Positions 1 through 8,405 of a stretch of 32,466 nt of DNA are shown here, in pieces. The notes beneath the pieces were generated by a model. That model was given only the letters and a program-made list of their open reading frames with translations. It did no database searches and was not told the DNA's origin. A program made the translations under genes and the position numbers. Numbering within the stretch: position 1 is the first letter of the stretch; every line of letters begins with the position of its first letter. Source of the DNA: Victivallales bacterium (GTDB taxonomy: Bacteria; Verrucomicrobiota; Lentisphaeria; Victivallales; GWF2-38-69); NCBI GenBank assembly GCA_021733985.1, contig JAIPJT010000030.1, forward strand, positions 1 to 32,466, in the 5' to 3' direction.

Positions 1-41
1 CGAAGCCATTTCTCATAAGTTGTTTTTCGGATATTCAACAT
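1..41 (-). CDS. Start of an unidentified gene leaving the window (partial)
   Basis: An ATG at 39-41 on the minus strand is preceded by a good ribosome binding site (AGGAG, 6 nt before the ATG). It opens a frame of 13 codons that runs off the window edge (MLNIRKTTYEKWL...). It lies 63 bp downstream of the two-TM/TPR gene on the same strand, so it may be the next gene of the hsd operon. The fragment is too short to identify. The restriction subunit hsdR is not seen elsewhere in the window and could lie here or further on, but these residues do not show that. Confidence 0.45.
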   Translation of the reverse strand, partial: MLNIRKTTYEKWL

Positions 42-104
42 CCTGGTCTCCTCGTTTATTTATTTTCATTACTTAACGGATACCAGAATATAATTCCGGG
101 TATG

Positions 105-1370
105 TTAATTAAAAGATGGGGCGAAATTGACGCTTACATATAATCTAAGAATCGTTTTTATAAAAGTAATCACATTTTCAACTATAATTTTAGAGCTTTG
201 TTCTATATAATTTTTTCTTATCCAATGGTGGCTTTTTCTGTAAAACTCTAGACTTTTTTGATAATTTTTTTCCCACATATATAAAAAGGCTAGAGATATA
301 TTTTTAACATGAATTTCTTCAGCATTATTGCTATTTTGAATTTTATATAAGGCTTTTATAGCATCTTTTATTCTTCTATAATGAAAATAAAAAATTGCGA
401 TTCTAATATAGTATTGATTATTGTTGCCTGTTAATTTTTGGCTTTTTATAGACAGTTCTTTATACAAATCAGCAATATGGTTTGCCTCAGAAGATGTTAT
501 TTGCATAACAAGATAACTTGAATACAATTCATCAAGTTTAAGATCATAGCAAAATGCAAGATGAAGTGAAATACCTTTAGAAAAGTTTTTTAAATTTTTA
601 TTCTTAGATTGAAAATATTTATTCCTTAAGTTAAGTAAGATTTCAACAGCTCTATCCAGATTTCTTTCTATTAAAAAAATCAAAGCTATAAAATACAAGC
701 TTATATCACTAAGATTGTTAACTATAATATTCTCATCAATAAAACTATTTTCATCAGAGCTTATGAATGCTCTTTTACCGATTGTTGAAATTATAAATCT
801 ATTATCAACAGGAGTTAAACCACCTAAGCTTTTTGCAGTGAAGTTAATGTCTATAAAGCCTTTTACTTTTTTTGACTGGATATTACCTGTGCAAAATTTC
901 CCATGAATAACAATAAAAGCATTTGATTTTTTGATGAGATTGTGAGCTGTTTTTAGTATAGTAGGCTTGTGATTAAAAGGGAGCTGTTTACATTTTATAT
1001 GTTCTGTTCCATCTTGGTTAGACAACTCGAGCTTAAACTTTTGAAATAGAGCAAAAATTTCTTTACTAAAACTACCATTAGCGTTATATGGTGCAAACAG
1101 TATCCCAATTTCATTTTTTCTAAACTTAGGAATCCTTCTTAAATTTAACCACACTAACAATATTACTAAAAGGCCAAGAATTAATAAGTAAAAAGCATAA
1201 ATGCATAGTAGGCTCTTTTTGTTTTCACCAAAAATAATAACTAGATATGGAAAACTGAATTTAAAACTAACCGCTAAAATTATAATCCAGAAACTAGAAC
1301 ATAAAATCAAAAAAAGATAAGAAGTTTTTTTATGAAAATTTTCAATAATTTTTTCTAACCAATTTATCAA
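105..1370 (-). CDS. Two-TM protein with a cytosolic alpha/beta domain and TPR-like helices, coupled to hsdS
   Basis: The protein has 421 residues and I do not recognise the family. Two hydrophobic segments (about residues 16-45 and 52-75) form a membrane hairpin followed by a basic stretch (LRRIPKFRK). Residues about 84-190 look like an alpha/beta domain: a strand 'EIGILFAPYN', then 'KSNAFIVIHGKF' and 'VKGFIDINF'. This spacing recalls the nucleotide-free TolB-N/CsgG-like fold found ahead of TPRs in bacterial sensory proteins, but that is only a resemblance. The rest is helical with TPR-like pairs (YRRIKDAIKALYKIQ, WEKNYQKSLEFYRKS). The start is TTG at 1368-1370. It overlaps the hsdS stop (TTGA) and has GAGG 7 nt upstream inside hsdS, so translation is probably coupled to hsdS. 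It is not a known HsdR or PrrC/RloC-type anticodon nuclease. Confidence 0.8.
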   Translation of the reverse strand: MINWLEKIIENFHKKTSYLFLILCSSFWIIILAVSFKFSFPYLVIIFGENKKSLLCIYAFYLLILGLLVILLVWLNLRRIPKFRKNEIGILFAPYNANGSFSKEIFALFQKFKLELSNQDGTEHIKCKQLPFNHKPTILKTAHNLIKKSNAFIVIHGKFCTGNIQSKKVKGFIDINFTAKSLGGLTPVDNRFIISTIGKRAFISSDENSFIDENIIVNNLSDISLYFIALIFLIERNLDRAVEILLNLRNKYFQSKNKNLKNFSKGISLHLAFCYDLKLDELYSSYLVMQITSSEANHIADLYKELSIKSQKLTGNNNQYYIRIAIFYFHYRRIKDAIKALYKIQNSNNAEEIHVKNISLAFLYMWEKNYQKSLEFYRKSHHWIRKNYIEQSSKIIVENVITFIKTILRLYVSVNFAPSFN

Positions 1371-2590
1371 ATCTTAACCTCAACTTTTCCTGTGAGTAAA
1401 TCCTGCATTAAACCTTGTTTTATTTTTTGAAGTTTATTTAAATAGGCTTCTTCTTTTTCAATCTTATTATCAATACTTATAAGATAATTCGATATTACAT
1501 TTTGTTCGGTTTCTTGTGGACTATATACAATAAAATCATGTAAATCATTAGAATTAATTGCTGTAAAAGTTGAGCCCTGAGCAACAATTTCAAGTTTATT
1601 CCTATTAAGCAAAATATAATCATATAAATAATCTCTATTTACTCTTTTAGTAATTATTGCACTTACCCCTCGACCTATCACATATTCTTTGTTCGCAATA
1701 TTTAAATCTCCAACAGGAGCTCTTACACTTATTAATATTGAATTTTTTGGAGCGTATTTTTTACCATCAGTACATGAATATTTATATACTGGATACTTAT
1801 CACCAAATTCAGTGCACCCTTGCAAAAATGGAATTCCAATGTTTTCTTCATTGCACGAGCTTGAAGGGGGAGATTGCCCCATTATTATATCTGCCATTTC
1901 AATCAAGCGATTAACCTCCCACTCTTTCGGGATTAGCCCGAGTTCGGATTGTTTGTAGAGGTGTGGAGCATCTTCATATTTGGGGCGGATTTTGCCGGTA
2001 TTGATGTCGATGCCCCGAGTGAAAAGGTCGTGCATCATACCTTTTTTTATTGCTTTGTATTTTTCTATGGCCTGTTCAGTCTTTTCAATAACATTATCAA
2101 CAGTTGTAAGAATTTTTGCTATTTTGCGCTGGATTAAAGGATTTGTATTTATTAAGACTCTAATCTTCTCTAAATCTGCCTTCGATATTTCAGCAAAAGT
2201 TGAACCAGCACCTTTTTGTAAGAAAACACTCTTATTGAAAAGAAAATTATAGTAATGATAAATTTCTGAATTATCTCTTTTTATTATAAAAGATTTACAA
2301 CCTTGATTTGTTGTAAAATTTTTATTAACAACAGCAAAATACCCTATAGGAGCTCGAGAAGACATAACTATATTATTTTTAGGTATGAGAACAGCAGATG
2401 AGTTTTCTAATCCTTTTACAGTAATAAATCTTTGTGAAGTAGATATTACAGGATGTTTTATGTTGCTTAAATCGGCAGGAGTTAACCATAAAATATTTCC
2501 TGCCCAAAATTCTTTAACCGTTGTTGCTGGAGTCCCTCCAGAAACAACTTCAGAGAATTCAGTAACCTGCACTTTCCTCCAATAGCTCAT
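1367..2590 (-). CDS. hsdS: Type I restriction-modification specificity subunit HsdS
   Basis: The 407 residues form the two-domain S subunit that sets the bipartite DNA target of the HsdM2S methylase and the HsdR complex. Target-recognition domain 1 begins 'WRKVQVTEFSEVVSGGTPAT', and domain 2 begins after 'LGLIPKEWEVNRLIEMADIIMG'. Each is followed by the conserved spacer helix: 'TVDNVIEKTEQAIEKYKAIK' centrally, and 'KLQKIKQGLMQDLLTGKVEV' at the C-terminus. The length is normal and no frame is broken, so it is probably functional. The ATG at 2588-2590 follows AAAGG at a good distance. The gene is separated from hsdM by the HigBA-like pair, which is unusual, and its stop overlaps the TTG start of the next gene. 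Confidence 0.95.
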   Translation of the reverse strand: MSYWRKVQVTEFSEVVSGGTPATTVKEFWAGNILWLTPADLSNIKHPVISTSQRFITVKGLENSSAVLIPKNNIVMSSRAPIGYFAVVNKNFTTNQGCKSFIIKRDNSEIYHYYNFLFNKSVFLQKGAGSTFAEISKADLEKIRVLINTNPLIQRKIAKILTTVDNVIEKTEQAIEKYKAIKKGMMHDLFTRGIDINTGKIRPKYEDAPHLYKQSELGLIPKEWEVNRLIEMADIIMGQSPPSSSCNEENIGIPFLQGCTEFGDKYPVYKYSCTDGKKYAPKNSILISVRAPVGDLNIANKEYVIGRGVSAIITKRVNRDYLYDYILLNRNKLEIVAQGSTFTAINSNDLHDFIVYSPQETEQNVISNYLISIDNKIEKEEAYLNKLQKIKQGLMQDLLTGKVEVKI

Positions 2591-2696
2591 TCAAACCTTT
2601 CTTTTATTCATCATTTTACACTTTTCTTTTCTGTGTTCTTTCAGTTATTTCCGTGGTCCTTTTCTCTGTCGAAGTCGCTTTCCTAAAGCCAATCAA
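2591..2696. other. Spacer between higA-like gene and hsdS with a GxxExxY-leader-like sequence
   Basis: This 106-bp spacer is much longer than the other gaps near it (13 bp between higB and higA). On the minus strand it contains GGACCACGG, then AACTGAAAGAACACAGAAAA. This has the rhythm of the purine-rich leader (ACCACGAAGAGCACGAAGGACAC) in front of the GxxExxY gene near 29160. It may be the scar of an insertion or deletion. No promoter is evident. Confidence 0.3.
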
Positions 2697-3776
2697 TTAT
2701 AAATTCTCCAGTTTATCTCTCACACTATTTTTTAATTTATTTAGTGTTGTTTTATAACTCAGTTTTTTATTATGCTGCAAAGAACCCACAATTATAGCCT
2801 TGTTAATTTCCAGGAATTCTGAACATTGAGATATTTTCTGCAGTCCCGGATTTTTTATATTCATAAAAAATCGTGAAATTTCATCAAGCTTTAAAATTCT
2901 CCTGGCAAACTTATCTGCTTCCAACTCCATTTGATCAGTAGAATCAACCTCATCAAGATTATCGATAAACTGATTATGATCTTTATGTAGAATTATATGT
3001 CCCAGCTCATGTGCGATGGTAAACCAGAAGTTGTCATTTCTGTTATGTCTGCCGGTGTAAACCAGCACCGGATTTTCATTTTGAGAAAATACCGCACCGT
3101 CAATATATGTTTTTTCAAAATGCGGAAGGTAAATAAATATTACACCGCATTCACTAAGAGCGCTGATAAACCCAGCAATGCCATTTTCTTTTACAGTAAA
3201 GCGGCAGATATCATCTATGATCAGTCTTAATTTTTCCGGATTGTAAGCTGTCACTTTTTTTCTTTTTTCAGCTTCGATTTCACATAATCTAAGCCATGTA
3301 ATTGCAAAATATACATTATACTGGCTATAGCAGTCTGCTTTTCTAAACAATGCCTCTGCTTTCTTATCAATAAAGCTGAAATCCAGTTTGTTGATTTTCC
3401 AGAAGCTTTTCACTGCTGCTGCTAAATCCGATATAGCTTCAGGCAAAATATTTCTTTTTCTCATTTCACGTATAGGCATATATCTATATAACAAAGCTTT
3501 TGCAGCAGTAGTATCTTCTTCTGCTGATTCCTGGAGTCTCAGTCTATATTGAGTATCAAGATTAATCCAGAATTGCGGTGACTGTTTAAAAATCTTACTG
3601 AGTTTACATGCTGTATCAAAACTGACAGGAGCTTTATTGTTTATTAAATCACTCACATGCTTTGCGCTTATACCCATTACATCGGCTAAATCTTTCTGAT
3701 CCCAGCCATAAAACTCAAGTTCTTCTTTGATTGTATCACCAGGACCAAGTGTAACAAATGGTTTGTACTTACTCAT
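2697..3776 (-). CDS. higA: HigA-type antitoxin fused to ImmA/IrrE-family zinc metalloprotease domain
   Basis: The 359-residue protein has two parts. Residues 8-80 are a HigA/VapI-type Xre helix-turn-helix with the typical opening 'GPGDTIKEELEFYGWDQKDL' and the 'SPQFWINLDTQYRL' signature, expected to bind the module's promoter. Residues about 180-300 are an ImmA/IrrE-like metalloprotease: HELGH at 256-260 supplies the two zinc histidines and catalytic glutamate, and 'ELEADKFARRIL' supplies the third ligand helix. HigA with this extension (about 350-380 aa) is a known architecture; plain HigA is about 100 aa. The ATG follows a strong ribosome site, TAGGAGG. It starts 13 bp after the HigB-like toxin gene, so toxin precedes antitoxin, as in HigBA modules. 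It sits inside the hsd operon. Confidence 0.88.
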   Translation of the reverse strand: MSKYKPFVTLGPGDTIKEELEFYGWDQKDLADVMGISAKHVSDLINNKAPVSFDTACKLSKIFKQSPQFWINLDTQYRLRLQESAEEDTTAAKALLYRYMPIREMRKRNILPEAISDLAAAVKSFWKINKLDFSFIDKKAEALFRKADCYSQYNVYFAITWLRLCEIEAEKRKKVTAYNPEKLRLIIDDICRFTVKENGIAGFISALSECGVIFIYLPHFEKTYIDGAVFSQNENPVLVYTGRHNRNDNFWFTIAHELGHIILHKDHNQFIDNLDEVDSTDQMELEADKFARRILKLDEISRFFMNIKNPGLQKISQCSEFLEINKAIIVGSLQHNKKLSYKTTLNKLKNSVRDKLENL

Positions 3777-3789
3777 AATCCCGTTCCTC

Positions 3790-4098
3790 CTAACTATAAT
3801 GATTGGAAATATCCAATATTAAAACATCTCCAAAGGTTTTTTCTTCATCCTTGAATTCAATTTCAAACACCAGGCGATATTGCTGATTTATCCTTATTGA
3901 AAATCTGTTATCATAACCCTGAAGTTTTTCAAATTTCATTGAAGGCGGCTCTCTTAAATCATTTATCGTATCAGCTGCTTCAATTTTTCCTATTCTTTCA
4001 ACAAACTTTAAAGGAACACCCTTGGGCAGTTTATACTTCCTTGACTTCCCTTTTGTATAAAGATCTACCAGATGCTTAGTTTTAAAATCAAGTTCCAT
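3790..4098 (-). CDS. higB: HigB/RelE-family toxin
   Basis: The 102-residue protein has the signature of HigB-type mRNA interferases (plasmid-maintenance killer family): 'DFKTKHLVDLYTKGKSRKYKLP', 'AADTINDLREPPSMKFEKLQG' and 'RFSIRINQQYRLVFEI'. Family members cleave ribosome-bound mRNA. The C-terminal 'DVLILDISNHYS' fits the usual ending '...DISDYH'. The length is full (usually 90-110 aa). The next gene is its probable antitoxin. A promoter-like region and a small inverted repeat lie upstream, between it and hsdM, so the pair may be expressed separately from the rest of the operon. Family assignment is secure; activity is inferred. Confidence 0.88.
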   Translation of the reverse strand: MELDFKTKHLVDLYTKGKSRKYKLPKGVPLKFVERIGKIEAADTINDLREPPSMKFEKLQGYDNRFSIRINQQYRLVFEIEFKDEEKTFGDVLILDISNHYS

Positions 4099-4107
4099 TA
4101 TTACCGT

Positions 4108-4148
4108 TTACATATAAGTAAGTATACTATTAATTATATCTAATACAA
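4108..4148 (-). promoter_or_regulatory. Probable higBA promoter with operator-like inverted repeat
   Basis: On the minus strand a -35-like TTGTAT (4143-4148) and a -10-like TATACT (4121-4126) are 16 bp apart. Just downstream, TTAC-N6-GTAA (4108-4121) is an inverted repeat that overlaps the -10 box and lies 10-23 nt before the higB start. HigA proteins repress their own operons by binding such sites. The region is very AT-rich, so both elements could occur by chance. Confidence 0.35.
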
Positions 4149-4165
4149 TATATATTATTACCTAT

Positions 4166-6790
4166 TTAGTAATTATATATATCATATCCTAATTCTTTCA
4201 GAAATATATTAAGTTGTTCAGCTTCCTGCTCTCTATCTTCTAATACTCCATTCAGAGTGACAGTGTATTTATCCCAAAGGTTTTCTATTTTATGAAGAAA
4301 CTCTCTTTTGTATTCATTAAGGTAATTTTCAACAGTATTATGTAGCTGAAGTTTCCAACGTTTCAAAATCAGCTCCTCAGCTTCAGAAGGAGTGATTTTT
4401 TCTCTTGCCTTATCTACCAGCTCTTCTTTACGATCTTTAATTTCCTTGATGGTTTTTCTTGCTGTTTTAAGCTTCTGCTCATATGCATTATGCGTGGATA
4501 ATTTTTTTTCAACCTCATTAACAGTTTGCTCTATTGGTTCCAGAAGACTACTTTGCTCGTTTAATTGAAGAATAATTTCATCCAGTTCAGGAGAAAAACC
4601 TGTCTTTTGATTGTTTATTTTGTCAATACTTAACTTATCTTTAGAAACCTTTAATTCTTTAATAATTGGAGAAGACAGGGCTTTATATCTCTTTTGTAGA
4701 TTTTTAATTTCTTTACTGATTGTTTTCTGCTCTCCCTTTACTTCTTTTAGCTTGTCCTTCAGCTCTTTTAGGATATTTTTTGGGTATACTTCATGGTTTT
4801 CTTCAACAAATTCGTCTTCTTCAAGATCATTTACTTCGTTAAACATGCCTTCTATTTCATTACGCAAAGACTCATTATCTTTTAGTTCCTGCAATACTTC
4901 AGGAAACTGAGAAATAAGAATCTCTTCTTCTGGTATTAATTCAGCATTCCAGCCACTTGATGCAACAGATTTCAAATCACTTTCAATACTATTCCAGTAA
5001 GAAGCAAAAGCACCTCTAGACTTGAAAATATCCAGGACACCAATTTTAGCAAATTCTTCTGAAATACTGGTGGCAAACTCTTTATTCAGTTCAAAAACAT
5101 CTCTGTTTTTAGGTAGATTCTTTAGTCTTGTTATCGTTTTACCCCACCATTGATCAATAGCCTTATCATAAATTGAAAATTTATCTTTAATTTCTTCTGA
5201 ATTATCTATTAATTGTCTAATTTCTTCTTTTCCATTAAAAATATTTTTGAATTTCATATAACCCGTTTTCAGCCTATCAAAAAGCTTTTCCTGTAAGCCG
5301 GTAAAATTATTAAAGTAAGATGCTAAAGATAGTATTTCAGTTTCCGGTATACCTCCATGTAAATGAGCGTGAACATCATTTGGTTCAGCTGGCGGTGAAT
5401 TATCAACATAACGCCTGATATTGAAGTTAAATTCCTCTTTTTCCAGTTCAGCGAGGTTTACCTTTTTAGAATAACCTTCAATTTCAATTTTATTATGATA
5501 TACATAGCTTATTTTGGTTATATCTTCAGGCCGGAGTTTATTTTGATTTTTTCCATCTTTAAATTCCCTGTCAGCATTAATAAACAAAACATCATCTCGT
5601 TTATGGGCATTTTTTTTATTTATTATTAAAATACAGGCAGGTATTCCTGTTCCGTAAAAAAGTCCCTGTGGTAAACCTATGACAGCTTCAAGGATAACAG
5701 CTCCTTCTCTTACCAGCCATTTTCTCATAGCTTTTTCTTCGCTACCACGAAACAATACACCATGCGGCATAACTGTTGCCATTCTTCCGGAATTTTTAAG
5801 TACACTTATCATATGCTGAACAAACATAAAATCCGCTTTTTTCTTTTTAGGCATCCAGAACCTGTAGCGCTCTCTATGTTCCTTGATTTCGCCATAATTC
5901 TGTGAAAAAGGTGGATTTGCAATAACTATATCAAATCTTTGCAATTCTCCATTTTCAATATGTTGAGGTTTTGCAAGTGTATCTTCATTTAGAATATTTG
6001 AATCATATATACTATGAAAAAGCATATTCATTTTACAGATAGACCAGGTTGTACCATTCGATTCCTGACCGTAAAAGCTCAAATCATCTGTGTTGCCATA
6101 TCTTGCTTCAACATAGTTCTTAGATTCTATTAGCATACCTCCAGAACCAACTGTTGGATCATAGATTTCTGAATTTTCTTCCGGCCCAAGAATACTAACC
6201 ATTAACCTAACAACTTCATTGGGAGTATAAAATTCTCCGCCTTTCTTGCCTGCACTGTCAGCAAAATATTTTATGAGATATTCGTAGGCTGCCCCAAGCA
6301 AATCAGGGAATTCAAAATTTTCATCTTTTAGTGGTACAGGATTAAAGTGATGTATAAAATCTTCCAAAGTTTCATCTGTCAAAGTTTTCTTGTTTTTACC
6401 AATGGTTCTGTTGAAATTAATATTCTTTAAAACACCAAGTAGTTTATCTTCATTAGAATCTTCGAGAGCAGCGAGCGCTTTATTTAATTCATCCCCAATA
6501 TTTTCCTTCAGATCTTTTATATTTTTCCATCTGGCTCTCTCAGGGACATAATATTCATAAGCTTTTGGTTTTTCCAGATATGGCTTTAGATCCTCAGAAA
6601 CAATATTTTTTTCTTTTGCTTCTTTTGCTCTTACTTTCCTATCATCATCAAACTTGTCACTAAGACGTTTCAGGAAAAGCATTCCAAAAATGTATTCTTT
6701 AAATTCAGAAGCATCCATATTGCCCCTTAGTTTATCGCAAGCTTCCATAAGGAAACCTTCTAACCACGCTAAAGAATATTTTCTTTTCAT
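4166..6790 (-). CDS. hsdM: Type I restriction-modification methylase subunit HsdM with long coiled-coil C-terminus
   Basis: This is the N6-adenine DNA methylase subunit of a type I R-M system. The N-terminal helical domain ([20 protein letters not shown], residues 10-29) is typical. The SAM-binding motif DPTVGSGG is at 211-218 and the catalytic NPPF at 292-295; '[17 protein letters not shown]' precedes them. At 874 residues it is about 350 residues longer than common HsdM proteins (about 500). The extra part, from about residue 500, is acidic to basic helical sequence. From about 640 to 800 it becomes strongly coiled-coil-like ([20 protein letters not shown]). Longer HsdM forms of this sort exist in databases as I recall, so the tail may be a subfamily trait. 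The ATG at 6788-6790 is the first gene of the operon as seen here. Confidence 0.95.
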   Translation of the reverse strand: MKRKYSLAWLEGFLMEACDKLRGNMDASEFKEYIFGMLFLKRLSDKFDDDRKVRAKEAKEKNIVSEDLKPYLEKPKAYEYYVPERARWKNIKDLKENIGDELNKALAALEDSNEDKLLGVLKNINFNRTIGKNKKTLTDETLEDFIHHFNPVPLKDENFEFPDLLGAAYEYLIKYFADSAGKKGGEFYTPNEVVRLMVSILGPEENSEIYDPTVGSGGMLIESKNYVEARYGNTDDLSFYGQESNGTTWSICKMNMLFHSIYDSNILNEDTLAKPQHIENGELQRFDIVIANPPFSQNYGEIKEHRERYRFWMPKKKKADFMFVQHMISVLKNSGRMATVMPHGVLFRGSEEKAMRKWLVREGAVILEAVIGLPQGLFYGTGIPACILIINKKNAHKRDDVLFINADREFKDGKNQNKLRPEDITKISYVYHNKIEIEGYSKKVNLAELEKEEFNFNIRRYVDNSPPAEPNDVHAHLHGGIPETEILSLASYFNNFTGLQEKLFDRLKTGYMKFKNIFNGKEEIRQLIDNSEEIKDKFSIYDKAIDQWWGKTITRLKNLPKNRDVFELNKEFATSISEEFAKIGVLDIFKSRGAFASYWNSIESDLKSVASSGWNAELIPEEEILISQFPEVLQELKDNESLRNEIEGMFNEVNDLEEDEFVEENHEVYPKNILKELKDKLKEVKGEQKTISKEIKNLQKRYKALSSPIIKELKVSKDKLSIDKINNQKTGFSPELDEIILQLNEQSSLLEPIEQTVNEVEKKLSTHNAYEQKLKTARKTIKEIKDRKEELVDKAREKITPSEAEELILKRWKLQLHNTVENYLNEYKREFLHKIENLWDKYTVTLNGVLEDREQEAEQLNIFLKELGYDIYNY

Positions 6791-6910
6791 GTATTTATAA
6801 GTCCTATTTAAATTTTATACTCCTAATCCAGTTGTCTTATCAATAAATAAATTCTTTTTGATAAAAAAATACTCTTATTCTGTTTTTCTCGTTTTTATTC
6901 AACGGTATAT

Positions 6911-6930
6911 TATTAAATTGTAATTTAATA
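6911..6930. promoter_or_regulatory. 20-bp perfect palindrome upstream of the PTS operon
   Basis: Arms TATTAAATT and AATTTAATA flank a central GT, giving 9-bp arms with a 2-bp centre. It lies in the divergent region between hsdM and the PTS gene, about 95 bp before the PTS start. A palindrome of this size ahead of a sugar operon suggests a repressor or activator site (RpiR-, LacI- or GntR-type regulators serve such operons). No regulator gene is adjacent. The arms are pure A/T, which raises the chance of coincidence. A weak hairpin (CCTTT-TCGC-AAAGG at 6973-6986), followed by a broken T-rich stretch, lies between it and the gene. Confidence 0.4.
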
Positions 6931-7024
6931 TTTGTTTGTTATTTTTATTAGTGCCTAAGCCGAATGCAAAAACCTTTTCGCAAAGGCTTTATTTTTATAA
7001 ACATACTATATGAAGGAATTTCCA

Positions 7025-8404
7025 ATGGCGGAAAAAAAACACAGCAAACTAGCCGAAAATATTATAAAACTTGTCGGCGGGAAAAGCAATATTGAAAAAG
7101 CGGATAACTGTATGACAAGGCTGAGAATAGGTATAATTGATCAAAGTCTTGTACAGAAGGAAAAAATTAAGAGCCTTGAAGGTGTCCTCGGCTTAGTTGA
7201 GCAAAGCGGGCAGGTTCAGGTCGTACTCGGCCCCGGAAAAGTTAATAAAATAACTGACATTGTCAAAGAAATGCTTTCTAGGAAATCGTCCCAGGGAAAA
7301 GAGAAAAATATAAACGAAGTAGCTGTTGAAGCCCGCAAAAATCTTAAAGATAAGCAGAAACAGAGGGCTTCAGCGAATTTTGTTAAACACTTTGCCAACA
7401 TATTTCTCCCGATAATACCTGCTTTTGTAGGATGCGGTATTATTTTAGGAATTTTAAATGTCCTTAACAGGTTAACTGCAGGAAGTTTTGCCTCCAGCCA
7501 GCTCGGAATGGAGCTTGCACTATTCGGAGGGTTGATATATTTCGGGCTTAACATATTCGTAGGGATGAATACTGCTAAAGAATTTGGGGGGACACCTGTC
7601 CTCGGCGGAATTATGGCCGCAGTAATTACAACTCCCGGCCTGTCCGGTCTAACAATCTGGGGAGATCAGTTAATCCCCGGACGCGGAGGTGTTATCGCAG
7701 TTGTTATGCTTGTTATCTTCACCTCCTGGCTTGAGAAAAAAATCAGGAAATATATCCCGGAATCGCTGGATCTCTTTGTTACTTCAACACTTGTTATATT
7801 GATTGGCGGCCTGGTTGCTTTATATTTTATACAGCCTATCGGCGGAACTATAGCTTCGGGCATTGCAGTTTTCTTTAAATATCTGCTCGCAAACGGAGGC
7901 CCTTTTGCCGGTTTTATTATGGCAGGTCTGTTTCTTCCTTTAGTAATGGTTGGGCTCCATCAGGGACTGATTCCTATTCATGCGCAGTTATTACAGGAAC
8001 TTGGTTATAATGCCTTCTGGCCTATACTGGCAATGGCCGGCGGCGCTCAGGTTGGAAGCGCAATTGCCGTCTATATTAAAACCGATAAAAAAAGACTTAA
8101 AAATATTATTATGACTGCTTTACCTGTAGGTGTTCTCGGTATTGGAGAACCTCTTATTTACGGTGTAACTCTTCCGCTCAGGAGAAGTTTTCTCGCAGCA
8201 TGCCTGGGTGCCGGAGTAGGAGGAACGGTTATTGCAGGTTTTCATGTCGCTGTTACCGCTATCGGTATTTCAGGCATACTCTGTACTATTGTTTCAAACA
8301 AGCCGCTGCTCTATTTAATCGGACTTGCAGCTTCTTATATCGGAGGCTTTGTGTTTACCTGGCTTATAGGGTTTGATGATTCCATATATGCTGAAGAGGA
8401 ATAA
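7025..8404 (+). CDS. murP: PTS EIIBC permease, MurP-like (MurNAc or muropeptide disaccharide)
   Basis: The 459-residue membrane protein imports and phosphorylates a sugar. The EIIB domain comes first, with its phospho-accepting cysteine in 'KADNCMTRLR' (Cys29). A linker of about residues 85-120 joins it to the multi-spanning EIIC domain, which starts near 'FVKHFANIFLPIIPAFVGCG' and includes 'GIGEPLIYGVTLPLRRSF'. No EIIA domain is present, as in E. coli MurP, so phosphate must come from a separate glucose-type EIIA. I chose the ATG at 7025, which has AAGGA 7 nt upstream, over the upstream ATG at 7010, which has no ribosome site. The MupG-family gene begins 1 bp after the stop, pointing to MurNAc or MurNAc-GlcNAc as substrate. 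The substrate is inferred from context. Confidence 0.85.
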   Translation: MAEKKHSKLAENIIKLVGGKSNIEKADNCMTRLRIGIIDQSLVQKEKIKSLEGVLGLVEQSGQVQVVLGPGKVNKITDIVKEMLSRKSSQGKEKNINEVAVEARKNLKDKQKQRASANFVKHFANIFLPIIPAFVGCGIILGILNVLNRLTAGSFASSQLGMELALFGGLIYFGLNIFVGMNTAKEFGGTPVLGGIMAAVITTPGLSGLTIWGDQLIPGRGGVIAVVMLVIFTSWLEKKIRKYIPESLDLFVTSTLVILIGGLVALYFIQPIGGTIASGIAVFFKYLLANGGPFAGFIMAGLFLPLVMVGLHQGLIPIHAQLLQELGYNAFWPILAMAGGAQVGSAIAVYIKTDKKRLKNIIMTALPVGVLGIGEPLIYGVTLPLRRSFLAACLGAGVGGTVIAGFHVAVTAIGISGILCTIVSNKPLLYLIGLAASYIGGFVFTWLIGFDDSIYAEEE

Positions 8405-8405
8405 T

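Noticed and set aside
105-1370. Two-TM protein as an anticodon nuclease of the PrrC/RloC kind
   Set aside because: It has no Walker A motif or ABC signature and does have membrane segments, unlike those proteins.
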